DNA of 64,000 nucleotides from Stenopsyche tienmushanensis (Eukaryota > Arthropoda > Insecta > Trichoptera > Stenopsychidae): NCBI GenBank assembly GCA_008973525.1, contig WACJ01000186.1, forward strand, positions 62,001 through 126,000, read 5' to 3'. The translations under genes were made by a program, and so were the position numbers. Under the pieces are notes generated by a model. That model did no database searches and was not told the origin of the DNA. It saw nothing but the letters and a program-made list of their open reading frames with translations. Positions 1 through 12,240 of this stretch are shown piece by piece (position 1 is the stretch's first letter; the number at the start of each line of letters is the position of its first letter).

Positions 1-636
1 TCGGAAATGTCGAATATTTTTTAGATATATATTTGTTTAGACAGAATAAGAATATATCGTCATTACCATTAGATCCATCTTTATACTATTCAATGGACAA
101 CAATTCATTGACTATTGATTATTTTATCTAGAGAGATTTCTTGTGTGTTTTAATCCAACTTAACATCTAATAAATATTTCACTTATTTTAACAATCTGGG
201 TCTTGGAAAAATGATATCATTCTTAAATTTCCAAAATGGTTCTTCTCTAATTCCCTATAATAGACGTTAATGCTCGTGTGATTTGACAAAAAGTATGTGG
301 CAAGTATCTAACTTGCGCCCCAAATGCTGTACATCGCATACTCACTGAAAATTTAGGCATGAGAAAGCTGTGCGCAAGATGATTGCCGCGTTTGCTCACA
401 CTGGAACAAAAACAGTGTATTTGACGATGTTTTACAGCAATAAGGCCGAGTTTTTGCATCAATTTAGGATGAAATATGGATCAATCACTTCATATCTAAG
501 ACAAAGAAACATGGCAACCTTCCACTGACCTGATCTATTTATTGGAATTTAATATCTATGTTCGCAAAGACATGCTCAATATCATATTCGAGTGGCAACT
601 TGCACTAGTCAGATTTTATAACTTAAAACTAAAAGG
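1..636. other. AT-rich intergenic stretch, no gene seen
   Basis: There is no open frame with a recognisable domain. A short motif (gtggcaagtatctaa, near 297) recurs near 26659, upstream of the second copy of the repeat that starts at 637. The stretch may therefore be part of the same decayed element. Confidence 0.4.
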
Positions 637-945
637 CTTCCATGATCATGGAAGATCTCAGGTACGCATTTATCCCCGAAAATGTCGCAGAAAGCCCTAA
701 AAGAGGATGGAGTGACTACAAGGTCTGTGTATCTAACCGGTCCGCTTTTCGGACCACTGACATGACGAATTGACGTCTCGCGATCGGACGACATACCTGA
801 ACATGACTACAAAACGAACTCTCATTACAAAACGAAATTGTCCGAAGGAGACTGATCGGGTGGGTTGTTTAAATTTTACAATCGGTCAAAAATATTGTTG
901 TCTTTATTTAATTGCGGACTTATTCCAGTTGGGTCGGCCCAATGT
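637..945. repeat. Dispersed repeat A, copy 1
   Basis: This stretch is clearly similar to 26650-26980. Both contain a tract reading aatgtcgcaaaaagccctaa (one change here), then a tract ending cgggtgggt, then a TTGTTGTCTTTATTT block and a tgggtcggccca motif. In both copies the minus-strand reading carries the residues FRAFCDIF, which suggests a decayed coding end of a retroelement. The family is not identified. Confidence 0.55.
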
Positions 946-2760
946 TTGAAAAGAGGGATTAGGTAACTTAGTATATATAAAACAAATAGAATCAATCAGT
1001 GTTGATTCATGTAAAGTAGAATGGCCAAATAAAATAAAAACCATGTGCAACTCTCGACTGGGTCGGTATTCTACGTTTTGCGCCCCAAGCATATTCACGC
1101 ACCCCCTTGTTACGGCCCTGAAAAAGTATTATATATATACAAAAATTATTATACAAGTTAATCCTGATTTTCCGAGCCTGAAAAATTAAATATTAAGACG
1201 ATTAATATTTTTGGGCAGGGTCACCTATCATTGACTGATTTTCAACAATCACTATAATTCAACTTTATTAAGTTGTCAGAGACTGTTTGAGCCGATAATG
1301 TAATTGCACATGAGATTCCACCGCTCGTACAAACTAACCGTTCGTCGTTCGTATACAAACGCACCCTTAAAGTCAGCTGCTCTATTCAACAACACGTTAG
1401 GGTCAATATGTTTTTCAATGAATCATTTATGCTGATCATTTGATTTCTATTAATATATTTGTAGTACAATGTTTCAGATTGCGTCAATTTATGTTGTCGT
1501 CAACGTCATTGATTGGATCTTTCACTGTGTGTCTTGAAATAAATATACATGTATGTTACCAGTTAAACGCCATTACATTTTTATTTAATACAGTTGATGA
1601 ATAATACATTTTCTTGAATTTGATGCATAGTTTATTTGCATAATAATACTACATTTGAGTTAATAAAATATTTAACTACATCGCACACATATGTAAAATA
1701 TTAAAAAATAAATAAATTCGGAATGTGATCGAACTAATCACTACATAATACTGTGTAGAAAGCTTCAAGATTTAAGCACAATTTTGGATTTAATCACATT
1801 TCTTTCATATAATTTTTTTTTAATCAATAGGCAATCTGCGCCTAAGTCAGATACTATATAATCTATATTATATATAATCAGTATACATGATTTTAAATAT
1901 ATTATTATAATACTGTATTTGTGTTTATATAAATTGAATCAATTATCCTACACCAAGAAATATTTGATTGAATAATCAATCATTCTTTCTTTATTTTAAG
2001 TTTGGCAAGATTTGTAAAAATACGTATACTTTGAAGCTGCCTTATAGCTATAATTTGAAATCAGTCTAACTATATCTAAGACAATAATATGTGGAACATA
2101 CTAAAATGATGTGGAAGACATAAAAATATAACAGGGACCTCACAGTTTGTATACAAGGGGAAATTCAAGAATTTATTGTTAATCTATCAAGTATATAATT
2201 GTATCATAATTTTTATTAGATGTAGATATATTAACATTGAACACTTGAAAAATATAATTCGCAAGCATATTATGAAGTGTTTTCGAAATCAATCATAAAG
2301 ATTGGAAAATATTACTGACACTAAAAGATGATAGACAGTCTGCGTAGATGTTTCAAAGTCCAATTGAAGCAAAATTAGGATCAAATTGTCGTTGAGATAG
2401 TTTTATAAATGGAAAAATATGTATTAAATAAAGCTGCTCTTGCGATATAAATGGTCAATGATGGATCATCCCGGGATCAGAGTTACAGTTCTTCCCAAGC
2501 GATCAAGATTGTAACAACTCTTGTCGATCTGTACCTCCAACATTTGCGTCTGGAATATCGTTGGAAAATACGGAAATTTTCCCAAAATATGTCATCAAAC
2601 TTTGAATACAAATTGAATAGCAGCCATGGCTTGTATAGAAGTGTAATAACAACAGTAGAGACACAAATCACTTGTTCCCACGAAGCAGCTGCGAAGCTAT
2701 GACGTCCATACTGACCTCGGAGTTGAATTGTATTAACACGACGTATAACAGAATACAGGC
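946..2760. other. AT-rich intergenic stretch
   Basis: I see no recognisable coding or RNA gene. Overlapping frames around 2451-2767 are open on both strands but show no domain and no splice context, so I do not call a gene. Confidence 0.4.
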
Positions 2761-2774
2761 ACGACACATGAATG

Positions 2775-3065
2775 ACTAATAAGCGTGTCTATCAAAAGAT
2801 AAGCGGTTCGAATCCGAGCATTCCTGACAAATTTTGCATTGTTTCCTTTGCTGAAAGGAAGAATTTTCAGCTTAAAGCCAGTCGGAGAGCACATGCTTTC
2901 ACTGCAAGTAGTTGGACAGAAAGTCGGTAGATAATAACCGGTAGACCATTATCAGTGTTGGACTATGTAAATGTGGGAATAGTGAAGCGGATCTGCAATG
3001 GTTCATGGTTGACAGCCAGTTGAGAAATGCAGTATTTTAGTAGGTAAACGTGTCTATTCAAAACG
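2775..3065 (+). repeat. Possible tRNA-derived SINE fragment
   Basis: A perfect pol III box B-like motif (ggttcgaatcc, near 2810) lies 3' of a degenerate tRNA-like region. There is no cloverleaf, so this is not a tRNA gene. A partly similar block (cgtgtctatcaaaa and cgtgtctattcaaaa) occurs at about 2777 and 3048. The SINE reading is inferred from box B alone. Confidence 0.3.
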
Positions 3066-3933
3066 AACAGGTCTGAACATTGAGCAAATCAAGTGGCATA
3101 GATGAAGATTGATGAAACCGATTAGTAGAAGACCTACTGGGACCATCTTATAATGCATCTTTGCATCGAATCAAAACGAGGTACGGCTTACTTTAGAAAC
3201 GTAGGTCAAACAAGATAATATGCTTGACCCACACACTGAATGGAGGGATGTAGAAGACGATGTATCTTTAAATTTAGATACGACAGTCGCAGTTGGATAA
3301 ATACTATATTTACTATAGTGAATGATATGAATTCCATTCTGAGGCATAATGTTTGCAAATAAGAGCAAATGAGTAAAATCGCCACCTGTTGTTGCCAATT
3401 AAGACAATTGATCTCAATCGATCCATTGACCATATGTAACAGTTGAGTTGCTAATTTACGATTAAAATAATAATGCATAAAATTATCAAATTTGGACTAC
3501 TTAAATATTCTTTACTATTGAGCATTTGTATACATAATTTGAGTTTTTAAAAAATCCAGCATAATAACATTCAGTCTTTCAATCGCATTCATAAATCTCT
3601 CAGCTACGTTGATAATATGGGATGCTGGGTATAAAAAATAAAATCTTTGGGGATTTAGCGAATTTCTAAAATTTGAGCATCATCAGTGGAATGTATAGAT
3701 CGCTATATAAATTATACAAAAAATACTGTTAATTGAGCAGGCATTATGTCTGTTATTTTTGCTTTTGAGCATTATTCGCCACATGTTGCCGATTCAGGCA
3801 TCATGCTGGATCTTAGAATTTAATGTCGTAAAATTATTCACGGTGCTGTTGATGGATCGTATTTTTTTTTTGCGCATTTATCATAATTTCTACGGCATAT
3901 GATTTATTCGAAAGCTAAATTGGAACGGTTGTT

Positions 3934-4164
3934 CTAGCAACCGTTCCAGAGGAGCGATTTATCGCTGTTGTCGCCGTGTTTGTTTCGCAATGAATACGCT
4001 GTCCATATTGACATTAGCACTGTATACAAAATCTTTGGCACTGAACTATCATTAATGTCACTAAGCTTCTTGAAATCTTCTTCTATTGCTGCGACGAATA
4101 ATTCCCGGGTCTCCAATGGAAGGACATATTGTATAGAAAGTGAGGTCCCCACAAGTTCCGCCAC
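3934..4164 (-). pseudogene. Uncharacterised open frame ending in a hairpin
   Basis: The minus strand has an open frame of about 76 codons with a mixed, protein-like composition (it includes the residues LPLETRELFVAAIEEDF). It has no upstream start context, because an in-frame stop lies a few codons before it. The stop codon sits in the loop of a perfect 10-bp-stem hairpin at 3928-3953. I do not recognise the family. It could be a single exon, a transposon remnant or chance. Confidence 0.25.
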
Positions 4165-4304
4165 CGACAGCCGAGCCAGGGGCGCTCAAGCTGGCCATTC
4201 AAATCAATGAGGATTAATGATCTGCAACAATCAACAACAATGAGGTTTATTGCAGAGGAAATAGGATAATTGCATAAGGATCGGCTGTCGGCGGCGACGC
4301 GACC

Positions 4305-4329
4305 ACAAACAACAACAACAACAACAATA
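4305..4329. repeat. ACA-type microsatellite
   Basis: A short tandem run of ACA triplets. Longer open frames that cross it on either strand are low-complexity artefacts. Confidence 0.8.
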
Positions 4330-4800
4330 AAACACATACAAATAAATAAAAATAGACAGATAATAACAAAACATATTGTCAAACAACAACCATTCCATTT
4401 TTTTAAAAAAATACATTTAATAGTAAAAAACTATGTAACCAATATATGGCGCATTTTTTCATTCTTCTTGCATACATTGCAAAAAGTGTATTTGTTATTT
4501 TAGTATCATGACGAATAATGAATATAATAAATAAACATATAAAGAAAGAATGCCTGAAAATTCAAGAAAATAATCCTGATAAAAACGAGCAAAATCTAAC
4601 ACGTTATTAAGCCATAGCTATTGTTTTATGTAAGTTTATTCGCAGGCCAAAAAAAATGTTTTAAATAAAATATTAATATTCAATTTAGGGATTGTCTTAA
4701 AAGTATTTGCGTATTTTTCAATACAAATTCAAAATTATAATTCACAAAAAATCTTTAATAAGATCTTTCAAAACTATGCAATAGTGGTCGATTCTATATA

Positions 4801-5496
4801 TCAGGTCAGTCCAGAAGTTCGTGCGCATTTTTGAGATTTTTTTAGATAGTGTAAATAAAACATGATTTAACTTCAGATTTCAAACTCATCGAAATTTGTC
4901 GTCGTTTGACTAATGTATTAGTCAGTCTGTCATTAATTTTCATAAACATTGGATGCATATTAGTAGCTATCGATAATCAATACAAAATCTTGTGGAGTCA
5001 GAGCCACAATTAATAGTAGATCAGATCGCAGAAAGAATAAATTCATCCCATAGAACGTCACAGGAAAATACAGTGGACAGATAAAGATAAGCAGCCAATT
5101 CCAACAGCAAAGGTGTTTTTACATCCTAAAAATAAATGTTTAAATGTTTGGTGGGATGCTGCAAAAAATTAGTGAATTTAATTGGGAGTTTTTGCCGCAT
5201 CTTGCTTACTCCCCGGACATTGCCCCAAGTGATTTTCACCTATTTCTTGTCTTATAATTTTTTTTCCCTAGAGAAAAATTTAAATTCTAAACGGGCTGTA
5301 CAAAATGAACTTTCAAATTTTTTTCCATCAAAACCAGTGTTGTTTTACAACAATGGAGTTAAAAATCTATCTGTAAAATGGCAAGAAATTGTAGATAGTG
5401 GAGGAAAATATATAATTGATTTAAATGTTAAATTATGTTTTATTTACAATTTAAAAAAAAAAACGAAAATGCGCACGAACTTTTGGACTGACCTGA
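4801..5496 (+). mobile_element. mariner-family deletion derivative with intact TIRs and TA duplication
   Basis: The element is 696 bp and flanked by TA on both sides (4799-4800 and 5497-5498). The terminal inverted repeats begin TCAGGTCAGTCCA and match over about 31 bp with one mismatch. Inside are the remains of a Tc1/mariner transposase C-terminus. The block LAYSPDIAPSDFHLF (near 5200) is the third-Asp segment of the DD34D catalytic triad, followed by a WQEIVDSGGKYI tail. Stops and frameshifts abolish the ORF and the N-terminal DNA-binding part is largely missing. It is not autonomous, but the ends could still be recognised by a cognate transposase. Confidence 0.85.
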
Positions 5497-5498
5497 TA

Positions 5499-8330
5499 CT
5501 TTCATTTTAGGCAAAATCTTTGCTGTTGAGAGGCGGAATTTAATATACAAGAAATGGATCTATTTTATAATCCAAATCTGAATTATACCCTATGAAGATA
5601 ATATTATGCATTTGATGAATAGATCATTTTACATCAGGATCAGCTTCAAAATTTGTTCAAAAAATTTCTTGGTAAATTCTGCCATATCCACAATATTCTT
5701 CTGGCTGCGCTAATCAATTATAGAATTTACACAATTTACCAAAAATATTTTTATTAATAAAATTACATATGGATGTCAATGATTCCTTATGAGGAATGAT
5801 TCCAAGGAGGACCTTCAAAATTAGATAATACCCTGCTGAAATTGCTAATTGAATCAGATCTTCGATTAATGCAATATTTACGAAGACTTTCATCTTTATG
5901 GCACATTTAAACAAGATGTATATTATTAATAAAATGGACATTTGGTTGCTGCATGAACAATAACATAAAATATAGGTTAAACATATGCACTTCTTTGTTA
6001 ACAAGACGAATAAATCCTTCGTTTTTTGATCAAGACTTAATCGCAGATGAGAAGTGAATAGTTTATGATAATGTGAGTTAAAGAAAATAATGGTTTTCCC
6101 CGAATGAAAAACAAGTTCTAGTTCCTAAGCCAAGATTGAATCAGAAACTGATGAAACTAAAAAATGTATCCATTCCAAATACTTTATTCTAGCTATACCA
6201 TATTTGAGAGACACCACATAAAAATATTTCATCCTCATCATTTCATATGATAATTATTTATGGAAATCACCTACGTTTTATCTACAGTATAGCTCAAGAG
6301 CATTTTAGAAAATTAGTATTCTCCAACTGTTTTTTTTTTTTTTAATTTACATTTTAAATAATGTATGTAATGTGGTTGTGTGGATCAGCATAAATATTTT
6401 CCCAGAGGAATTCAATTTTAGTGAAGTGATTTTTTTGCAAAGTAAACTAAAGCCACTCAAGCAGACTCCATTGATGGACAAGTACAAACAATATCAAGCG
6501 ATACATTACTCCAGATATTTGAAGGCCACATATTTTCAAAAGCAGTGTATCTCTAAATTTATATTTTGAGATGAAAACCACAGTAAAATGTTTGGTTGTA
6601 AATACCATCTTGAGATAAGGCACTTACAACTTTATTTTTTATTCTGAATCTAGGCAAGAACACGAAGCATTAAATAATTGGCACTTAATGAAGATTAGTT
6701 TAATTATTATAATTGTACAATTATACTTAATAAATGATCCTCAGTTTTGATTGAAACATCGAAGCTTTTTTTAAATATACAGTTGATTTTTTGCGTCCTT
6801 TGTTTCATTGAAAATTCTTAAAATTACAATGCAAATTTGATCGATTGGAGATGCAAATACTTTTTTATAGAGTTGTCACAACTGACAATATTTTGTCTTT
6901 GTTTCGTAATGTCACTATTCGATGAATATTCATGGGATCAAATAAAAGATTACCAGTTTGCAGTGGAAATTCGCAGTGAAAACTCGAGTTCAATTCCGCG
7001 GAAGCAACCAGGACAATGGCGAACACCATCGATAACGAACTGTTAAAAATCGATTCGTCAAATACTTGCAGTGAAGAAAAAAACACAATTGAATTATAAT
7101 GTGAGAAGCATATGCACACAAAGGCCATTGACGTAATGACTGTTGAAAATCGCCATCAACAAGCGGCTTGTATACGACGGACAATATTATATTTCACAAA
7201 ATACACGCGAAATATTATCAGTGACATTGGGAAACTTGGGCTGATCCTGAATCGCATGTCCAGAAAGTCCTTTCCAGCAAAATCAATATGGTCATCTCAA
7301 GTACTTTTTTAAAATTATTTTCAAACTCAAATTCCCTATCAAAAAAGCACCCTTCGATTAGATCACCTTCAATATCAAGCGCACAAAGAGGTAATCATAC
7401 GATAAAAATTATCAATATATTGTAATATTTTCCCAATAATATGAATTGATGAGATCGCAATTTTACAGTGGACTGATCGTGGTTGAATTATGATGTCGAT
7501 ACTTATTATCATAATACTACAAGCAATACACTATAGACCTATCCACTCTCTAATAACCAATCGAGCTTAGTAGTCGTTATCTACGTATCAAATATTTAGG
7601 CGGCATAAACACACTCGATATTGCTAAAATAGATCCTTAATAATCATATAGAATGGTGAAAAAGAAGATCCGAATATATCAAAATATCAATCGCAATGTT
7701 GTCATACTACATTCAAATTACGTTTTTCAGGATTGATTCTTCTTAGCTGGATCCAATCGTAATATATTAATCATGATTTACCCTCGGACCTCGTATAACA
7801 CGGTTATAAGGTTACGCAAAAACGTTGTGTAATACAAATCCATGTTTTACAAGGTTTGAAGTTCATACAAAATTAGCATATTATACCATTATATCCCGAA
7901 ATCGATGGTGGAATCAGATCTTCGTCAAACAATCGAGAAATTATCATTGAAGATTGACTGTTCATGATCTACAGTTAGGGGTCATCTTGGTCGTATGGGA
8001 AAGTTGTATAATAACGCACAAATAATAAATTTGGGTTCCCCATGAATTGTCACAGATGACGCTCGATCTACATCGTAAAATCTGTGCATCTCTTCTGTCT
8101 CGGTATGACGAAGATCTGTTTTTGTGGCTAATTATAATTGGAAACAAGAAGCAGAGGCTATGCAATAATTCTGTATGAAAAATTATGACTTTCTTCTGAA
8201 CAAATACCTTTTCAGACTCCTCTATTAACACTAATAATAAAGAAGATCATTCATACTATTTCAGATAGTTCCAACGATCATTTATTGTAAATAATTTGAA
8301 TGAATGAAACAAGAACATACGAAAACAATC
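5499..8330. other. AT-rich intergenic stretch
   Basis: Scattered short open frames on both strands lack domains. I see no RNA gene, repeat array or splice-consistent exon set. Confidence 0.4.
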
Positions 8331-8341
8331 TGTTTTGGTCA

Positions 8342-8620
8342 ATAATTAAAAGGATTGTTTTTCACGATAATGCGAGATCGCATGCTGCAGAAATAGCTCA
8401 GGAAAACTGAGAAAGCTTGAATTGGAAATTCTAACTCATCCAATCTATTCAACAGATTTTGCGCCGTCGGATTACTATCTTTTCAGATCATTAGAACATA
8501 CATTAAGATGTAAAAAAAATAATAAAGTTAGAGAAGTAAAAACGCACTTAAATTATTATTATCAACAGAACATTATATATATGAATTTTTGGAAAACTAC
8601 GTTCATTTCATCATATTAAT
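8342..8620 (+). mobile_element. mariner transposase remnant (3' part)
   Basis: Translation gives the second-Asp motif HDNARSHAAE and, after a stop codon, STDFAPSDYYLFRSLEH, the third-Asp segment typical of mariner DD34D transposases. A poly-Lys/Asn run and frame decay follow. No terminal repeats were found and the N-terminal half is absent. It is a dead fragment of a different subfamily from the 4801 and 61767 elements, judging by residue differences. Confidence 0.75.
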
Positions 8621-10460
8621 CATTTCTAATCGAGTTATTTATTTGGAAATTATCAACAATTTTTATAAAAACTCTATTGATAATTATCTGCAATAAAAAT
8701 TAATACAGACATTATCATCATCATTATCATATGGCAATTACAAACAATTCGCTGAAGAACATGCCTTAAGTTAAAGAATCACAACTTTCTAATAACAACA
8801 ATAAGTTATCTACTAACTATTCTACAAGATGAAATTTAACAATTATGCTATATTGAAAATGTTCAGATTTGATTTGAATATTATTATAATTGCGAAGCAT
8901 TGAGGCATTTTTACAATGATTTATCATTTCAGCTGAATTGATTTGTTAGTCTGAAATAATAGCAAAATTAAGGGAATAAATTAAATAATACATTAAATAA
9001 TTTTAACGATTCAATTCAAAACATGATCTTCCTCAAATGACGAGTGACGATGATGATTTAATATTGAAGACTTGGAAAAGAGTGTGAAAACATTTCAAAA
9101 TATTTTATTTACGTAAAATGAGCAATCTTATTGTGTTCTTCGAGACAATGCAATCATTTCCATGGCTCAGAGATCAACGCCTCCATAATTCCTTTGAATC
9201 CTTAAAATAACTAAAAGCAGACTTGTTTCCATTCAAGCAAAATATAAATAAATAGCATTAAGCGAAGCGAGACATGTCTGTATACATTTAGAATGCATTT
9301 ACAATCGTTTGAGATACCAAAATGTAAATATTTCCACCTGAGTTGATAGGACATTGACTCATTCTGTTAAAGTATAATGACGACCAAGTCCGAAGGGCAA
9401 CAACGTCAGTTTTTCGTGAAATACAATACAATAAACATGAATGATTTCGACAACATTTTTTAAAGACGCAATATGAACTAGCTATTAAGATTTCTCCGAA
9501 AAAATAAGTAAATTATTCAATGGAACATCTGTTGTAAATAGTCTCTTTAAATTCCCCAGGCAAAATTAAATTTATCCTAAGGGCGTCTTAAATAACCCTT
9601 TAACGTTCGCCAACCCCTCGAGAATTAAAATAGGACCGGTACGAACACAAACCGAGTGTAATTCTTGCGCTAAATACTAGAATTAAATCCTGCGTTTTAA
9701 TATATGCCATTAAATGCCTATTCGTATAGGGACAAGGTAACAATTTATTCTCAACGACATGAAATTGCTAGCATTAGGAATACATTATAGTCCTTACATT
9801 ACACGGCCAAACGTTTAATTACATTTTTCGACATTTGAGCAAATTAAATGCTAAAATTCAGTCAAAAATATTCCTGCATATATATCAATTATGTTTATCA
9901 TATATATCAGTCATTAACATTTTTTCAAACGGTTCACAGTCACGGAAAGTCAGGTAGCGAAACATTTTGAAAAGTCACGGAAAATCACGAGCTGTGAAAA
10001 TACCCAAACGATTCAAATATGTATATTAAAGATACGGTAAGCAAAATAATTACAATGTTTGACTCTGAAAATATTCCATTTGACCCTTAGTAGTCCTATG
10101 TCATGACGTCAATGCCGGAAATCATTCCAAATCAGCAAACTCAATTTTTAATTTATGTTACATACAATTATAGCAGGTATCTTCTTCTTAAGGTGGCATA
10201 TCCGTTATCGAATGCCTTCTATAAATATGGTTGTCAGGGTTAAAATATTTGAACAGAAATTTTAGGCAAGAGCGAAATTATTGACGCCTCAGTATTATAT
10301 TTTTCAGATCCAGGAAATCAAAATAAGCCTGCATCGAGAGGATCAATCAGAAATATGAATACTACCGATTTCCCAAATGTATTAATATATTCATGTTGGC
10401 GATAAAGGCAACAACATCATTGAAGAGTAGCAACATATAGAAAAATTATAAGCTGTTGAT
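8621..10460. other. AT-rich intergenic stretch
   Basis: No gene is visible. A segment near 10310-10380 (gaggatcaatcagaaatatg) resembles part of 54590-54620, so it carries at least one dispersed-repeat fragment. Confidence 0.4.
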
Positions 10461-10469
10461 TTTTATTAA

Positions 10470-10990
10470 TTAATTAAGGCTAACATGGACCAAATTTTAA
10501 AAAATATGTTAGGTGGGCTACAAAAAAAAGTATTGCTGGCTTATTTTTCATGTATAAATTTGAGGTTCTCTTAACACATTTGGTCCTCGATAAGCGCGGT
10601 TTCCTGTCCTACAATTCCACTAATACGCGGCATCACATTAAAGACCTAGTTTTTCAATTGATGGTGTTTCAGCCACGATTTTTGCATGCCGCGTATCGTG
10701 TATTTCAAATGATGAATGTAGTCCTTTGAGGACTTTCTTAAATCCCTTAAAAACTGACAATTTAATTATTTCTTCCTGACATTTGGTATCTCTTCTCTGC
10801 TATTATATTTTCTACTTCAGGGGCAATACTGTGTTTCAAATTTAACTGGAAAATATCTGTTAAAGTCAGGCACGCCAACCTCAATGAATGTTGTTTTCAA
10901 ATTTGAATCGTACTGAATTAAAATAACCTCTATTGACATATATGGTTAGGTATTGCTTCTATATTTATTTAAAAATCGAAATAAACAAAC
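10470..10990 (-). mobile_element. hAT (Charlie-like) transposase 3'-end remnant, copy 1
   Basis: This segment aligns over about 500 bp with 13752-14270 in the same orientation. Landmarks include a shared ctcgataagcgcggtttcct block and a tttcttaaatcccttaaaaa block. On the minus strand, decayed codons match the hAT C-terminal region seen better in copy 2. It is heavily mutated and not coding. Confidence 0.65.
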
Positions 10991-11142
10991 AAATTTCGTT
11001 ATCCGAAGAACTAAAATCTGTAAATCTTGTTTCATTTGACGATTTAACTTGATATGAAAAAGGTTTAACTTGGCATAAAAATACTGTAAGAAGTTTCCAT
11101 TGTTTAAATTCCATTGTTCAGATGTTTTGAACCAAGATAATA

Positions 11143-11271
11143 AACCCCTTAAAGAGGTATGACACAGAGATGTGTCCGAATTTCAGTGATTCATAAAGAG
11201 CATTTTTACACGTTGAGCTCGAAAACTGACGTTGAGTTTGGAGAGAAAAAGCGAAATGAATCGATTTCAAG
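11143..11271 (+). repeat. TTAA-type repeat B, left part, interrupted by the 11272 element
   Basis: It begins ccccttaaagaggtatgaca, as does the related unit at 27050. It continues with a cgttgagctcg tract and ends at atcgatttcaag. The rest of the unit resumes at 12126 (ttgtttatgtttacttgaag). The uninterrupted arrangement is seen at about 27247-27280 and, inverted, near 40370-40400. Confidence 0.65.
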
Positions 11272-12125
11272 TACACTCAAACCTCTTTTTGTGCGATTTC
11301 GAAGTTATGCGCTTATGCGCAATTTCCAAAATTCCAATTACTTACACATTTATAGCTATTTTAGTGTATTTTAGTAACACAATAAAACCTTTTAACGCGT
11401 TTTTCTCGAAACAACTTTTTTTTTAACACGGTTGACATCATATCTCAAGTTTTAATTAATTTATTTATGTCAAACTATGTACGAATCTTTTCTATATAAC
11501 CTTTTACTATTCCTACCAGATTTATGTCAAAATTAAATTTTTTAACTATTAAAAAAAACTAAAACTGACAAAATAAGGCCAAAAAATGACTTGACTGAAT
11601 TTTTTTTAAACAGTCGCCATTTTATGATTTATTTATTTTTTTGAGATAGGGACTATAGTGACATCTTTGCTAATTATGAATTATATTGTTGGTAAGAGAA
11701 AATCTACACAGAACAATGATGACATTGACACTGGGTATACTATTTCTTCCGAAGAAGAGAGCGATTTTGAATCATATAGAAAATCGCAACGAAAATTATC
11801 ATACAGCGATGACAATTTGTAATTAAAATAATTAGTATTTCTCTAGTGGATGTCTGGTATTTGAGATGCCAAATATCAGACATCCTTAAAATTTTACTAA
11901 CGATGCAAGATATCCTTTAAATGTTATTTTTTAATTACCTTATCGTTTTCCTGTTTTTTATTAACTTTTTTTATGCGATTTTGGATATATTTTATTCAGA
12001 AGTTTCAAAGTTATGCGGTTTTTAAAATCCATGGAACATATCCTCATTTTTTCTATGTAAGTCATAACTTTTTTTGTGCGATTTTCCGCGGAATGCATCT
12101 ACCGCACAAAAAAGGTTTAAGTGTA
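11272..12125. mobile_element. TIR element (about 850 bp) inserted in repeat B
   Basis: The ends are inverted repeats of about 25-28 bp with a few mismatches (TACACTCAAACC / TACACTTAAACC, then TTTTTGTGCG). Repeat B on either side is contiguous in its copies at 27050 and 40189, which provides an empty-site comparison. Internal sequence from about 11400 to 11560 is shared with 23690-23870. A 48-codon acidic ORF (11676-11822) and a hairpin (11848-11885) lie inside. No known transposase domain is visible, so this looks like a MITE or other non-autonomous DNA element. Confidence 0.65.
11676..11822 (+). CDS. Short acidic ORF within the TIR element (hypothetical)
   Basis: This is a 48-residue ORF with an ATG start and TAA stop. 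It is basic at the start, then Glu/Asp/Ser-rich (SSEEESDFESYRKSQRK). Acidic N-termini of this kind occur in piggyBac-type transposases, but nothing else here supports that. It may be the residue of a transposase N-terminus or chance. Confidence 0.25.
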   Translation: MNYIVGKRKSTQNNDDIDTGYTISSEEESDFESYRKSQRKLSYSDDNL

Positions 12126-12240
12126 TATTGTTTATGTTTACTTGAAGAAAGACCTAAGAAGAGCGTCATTAATAATATATTCATATGTAATCGTATTGTA
12201 TAATGATAGAGTAACTTGGGTGATTAAATGGCAATATACC
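12126..12240 (+). repeat. Repeat B, right part after the insertion
   Basis: The sequence ttgtttatgtttacttgaag resumes the repeat B unit immediately after the inserted TIR element. It matches about 27262-27285. Confidence 0.55.

Noticed and set aside
2451..2767. Overlapping open frames on both strands
   Set aside because: No domain, no splice signals and no compositional contrast with the flanks.
2795..2825. Possible tRNA gene from a perfect box B
   Set aside because: No acceptor stem, D-arm or anticodon arm can be folded. A SINE fragment is the better reading.
4231..4503. Open frames on both strands across the ACA tract
   Set aside because: Low-complexity translation of a microsatellite.
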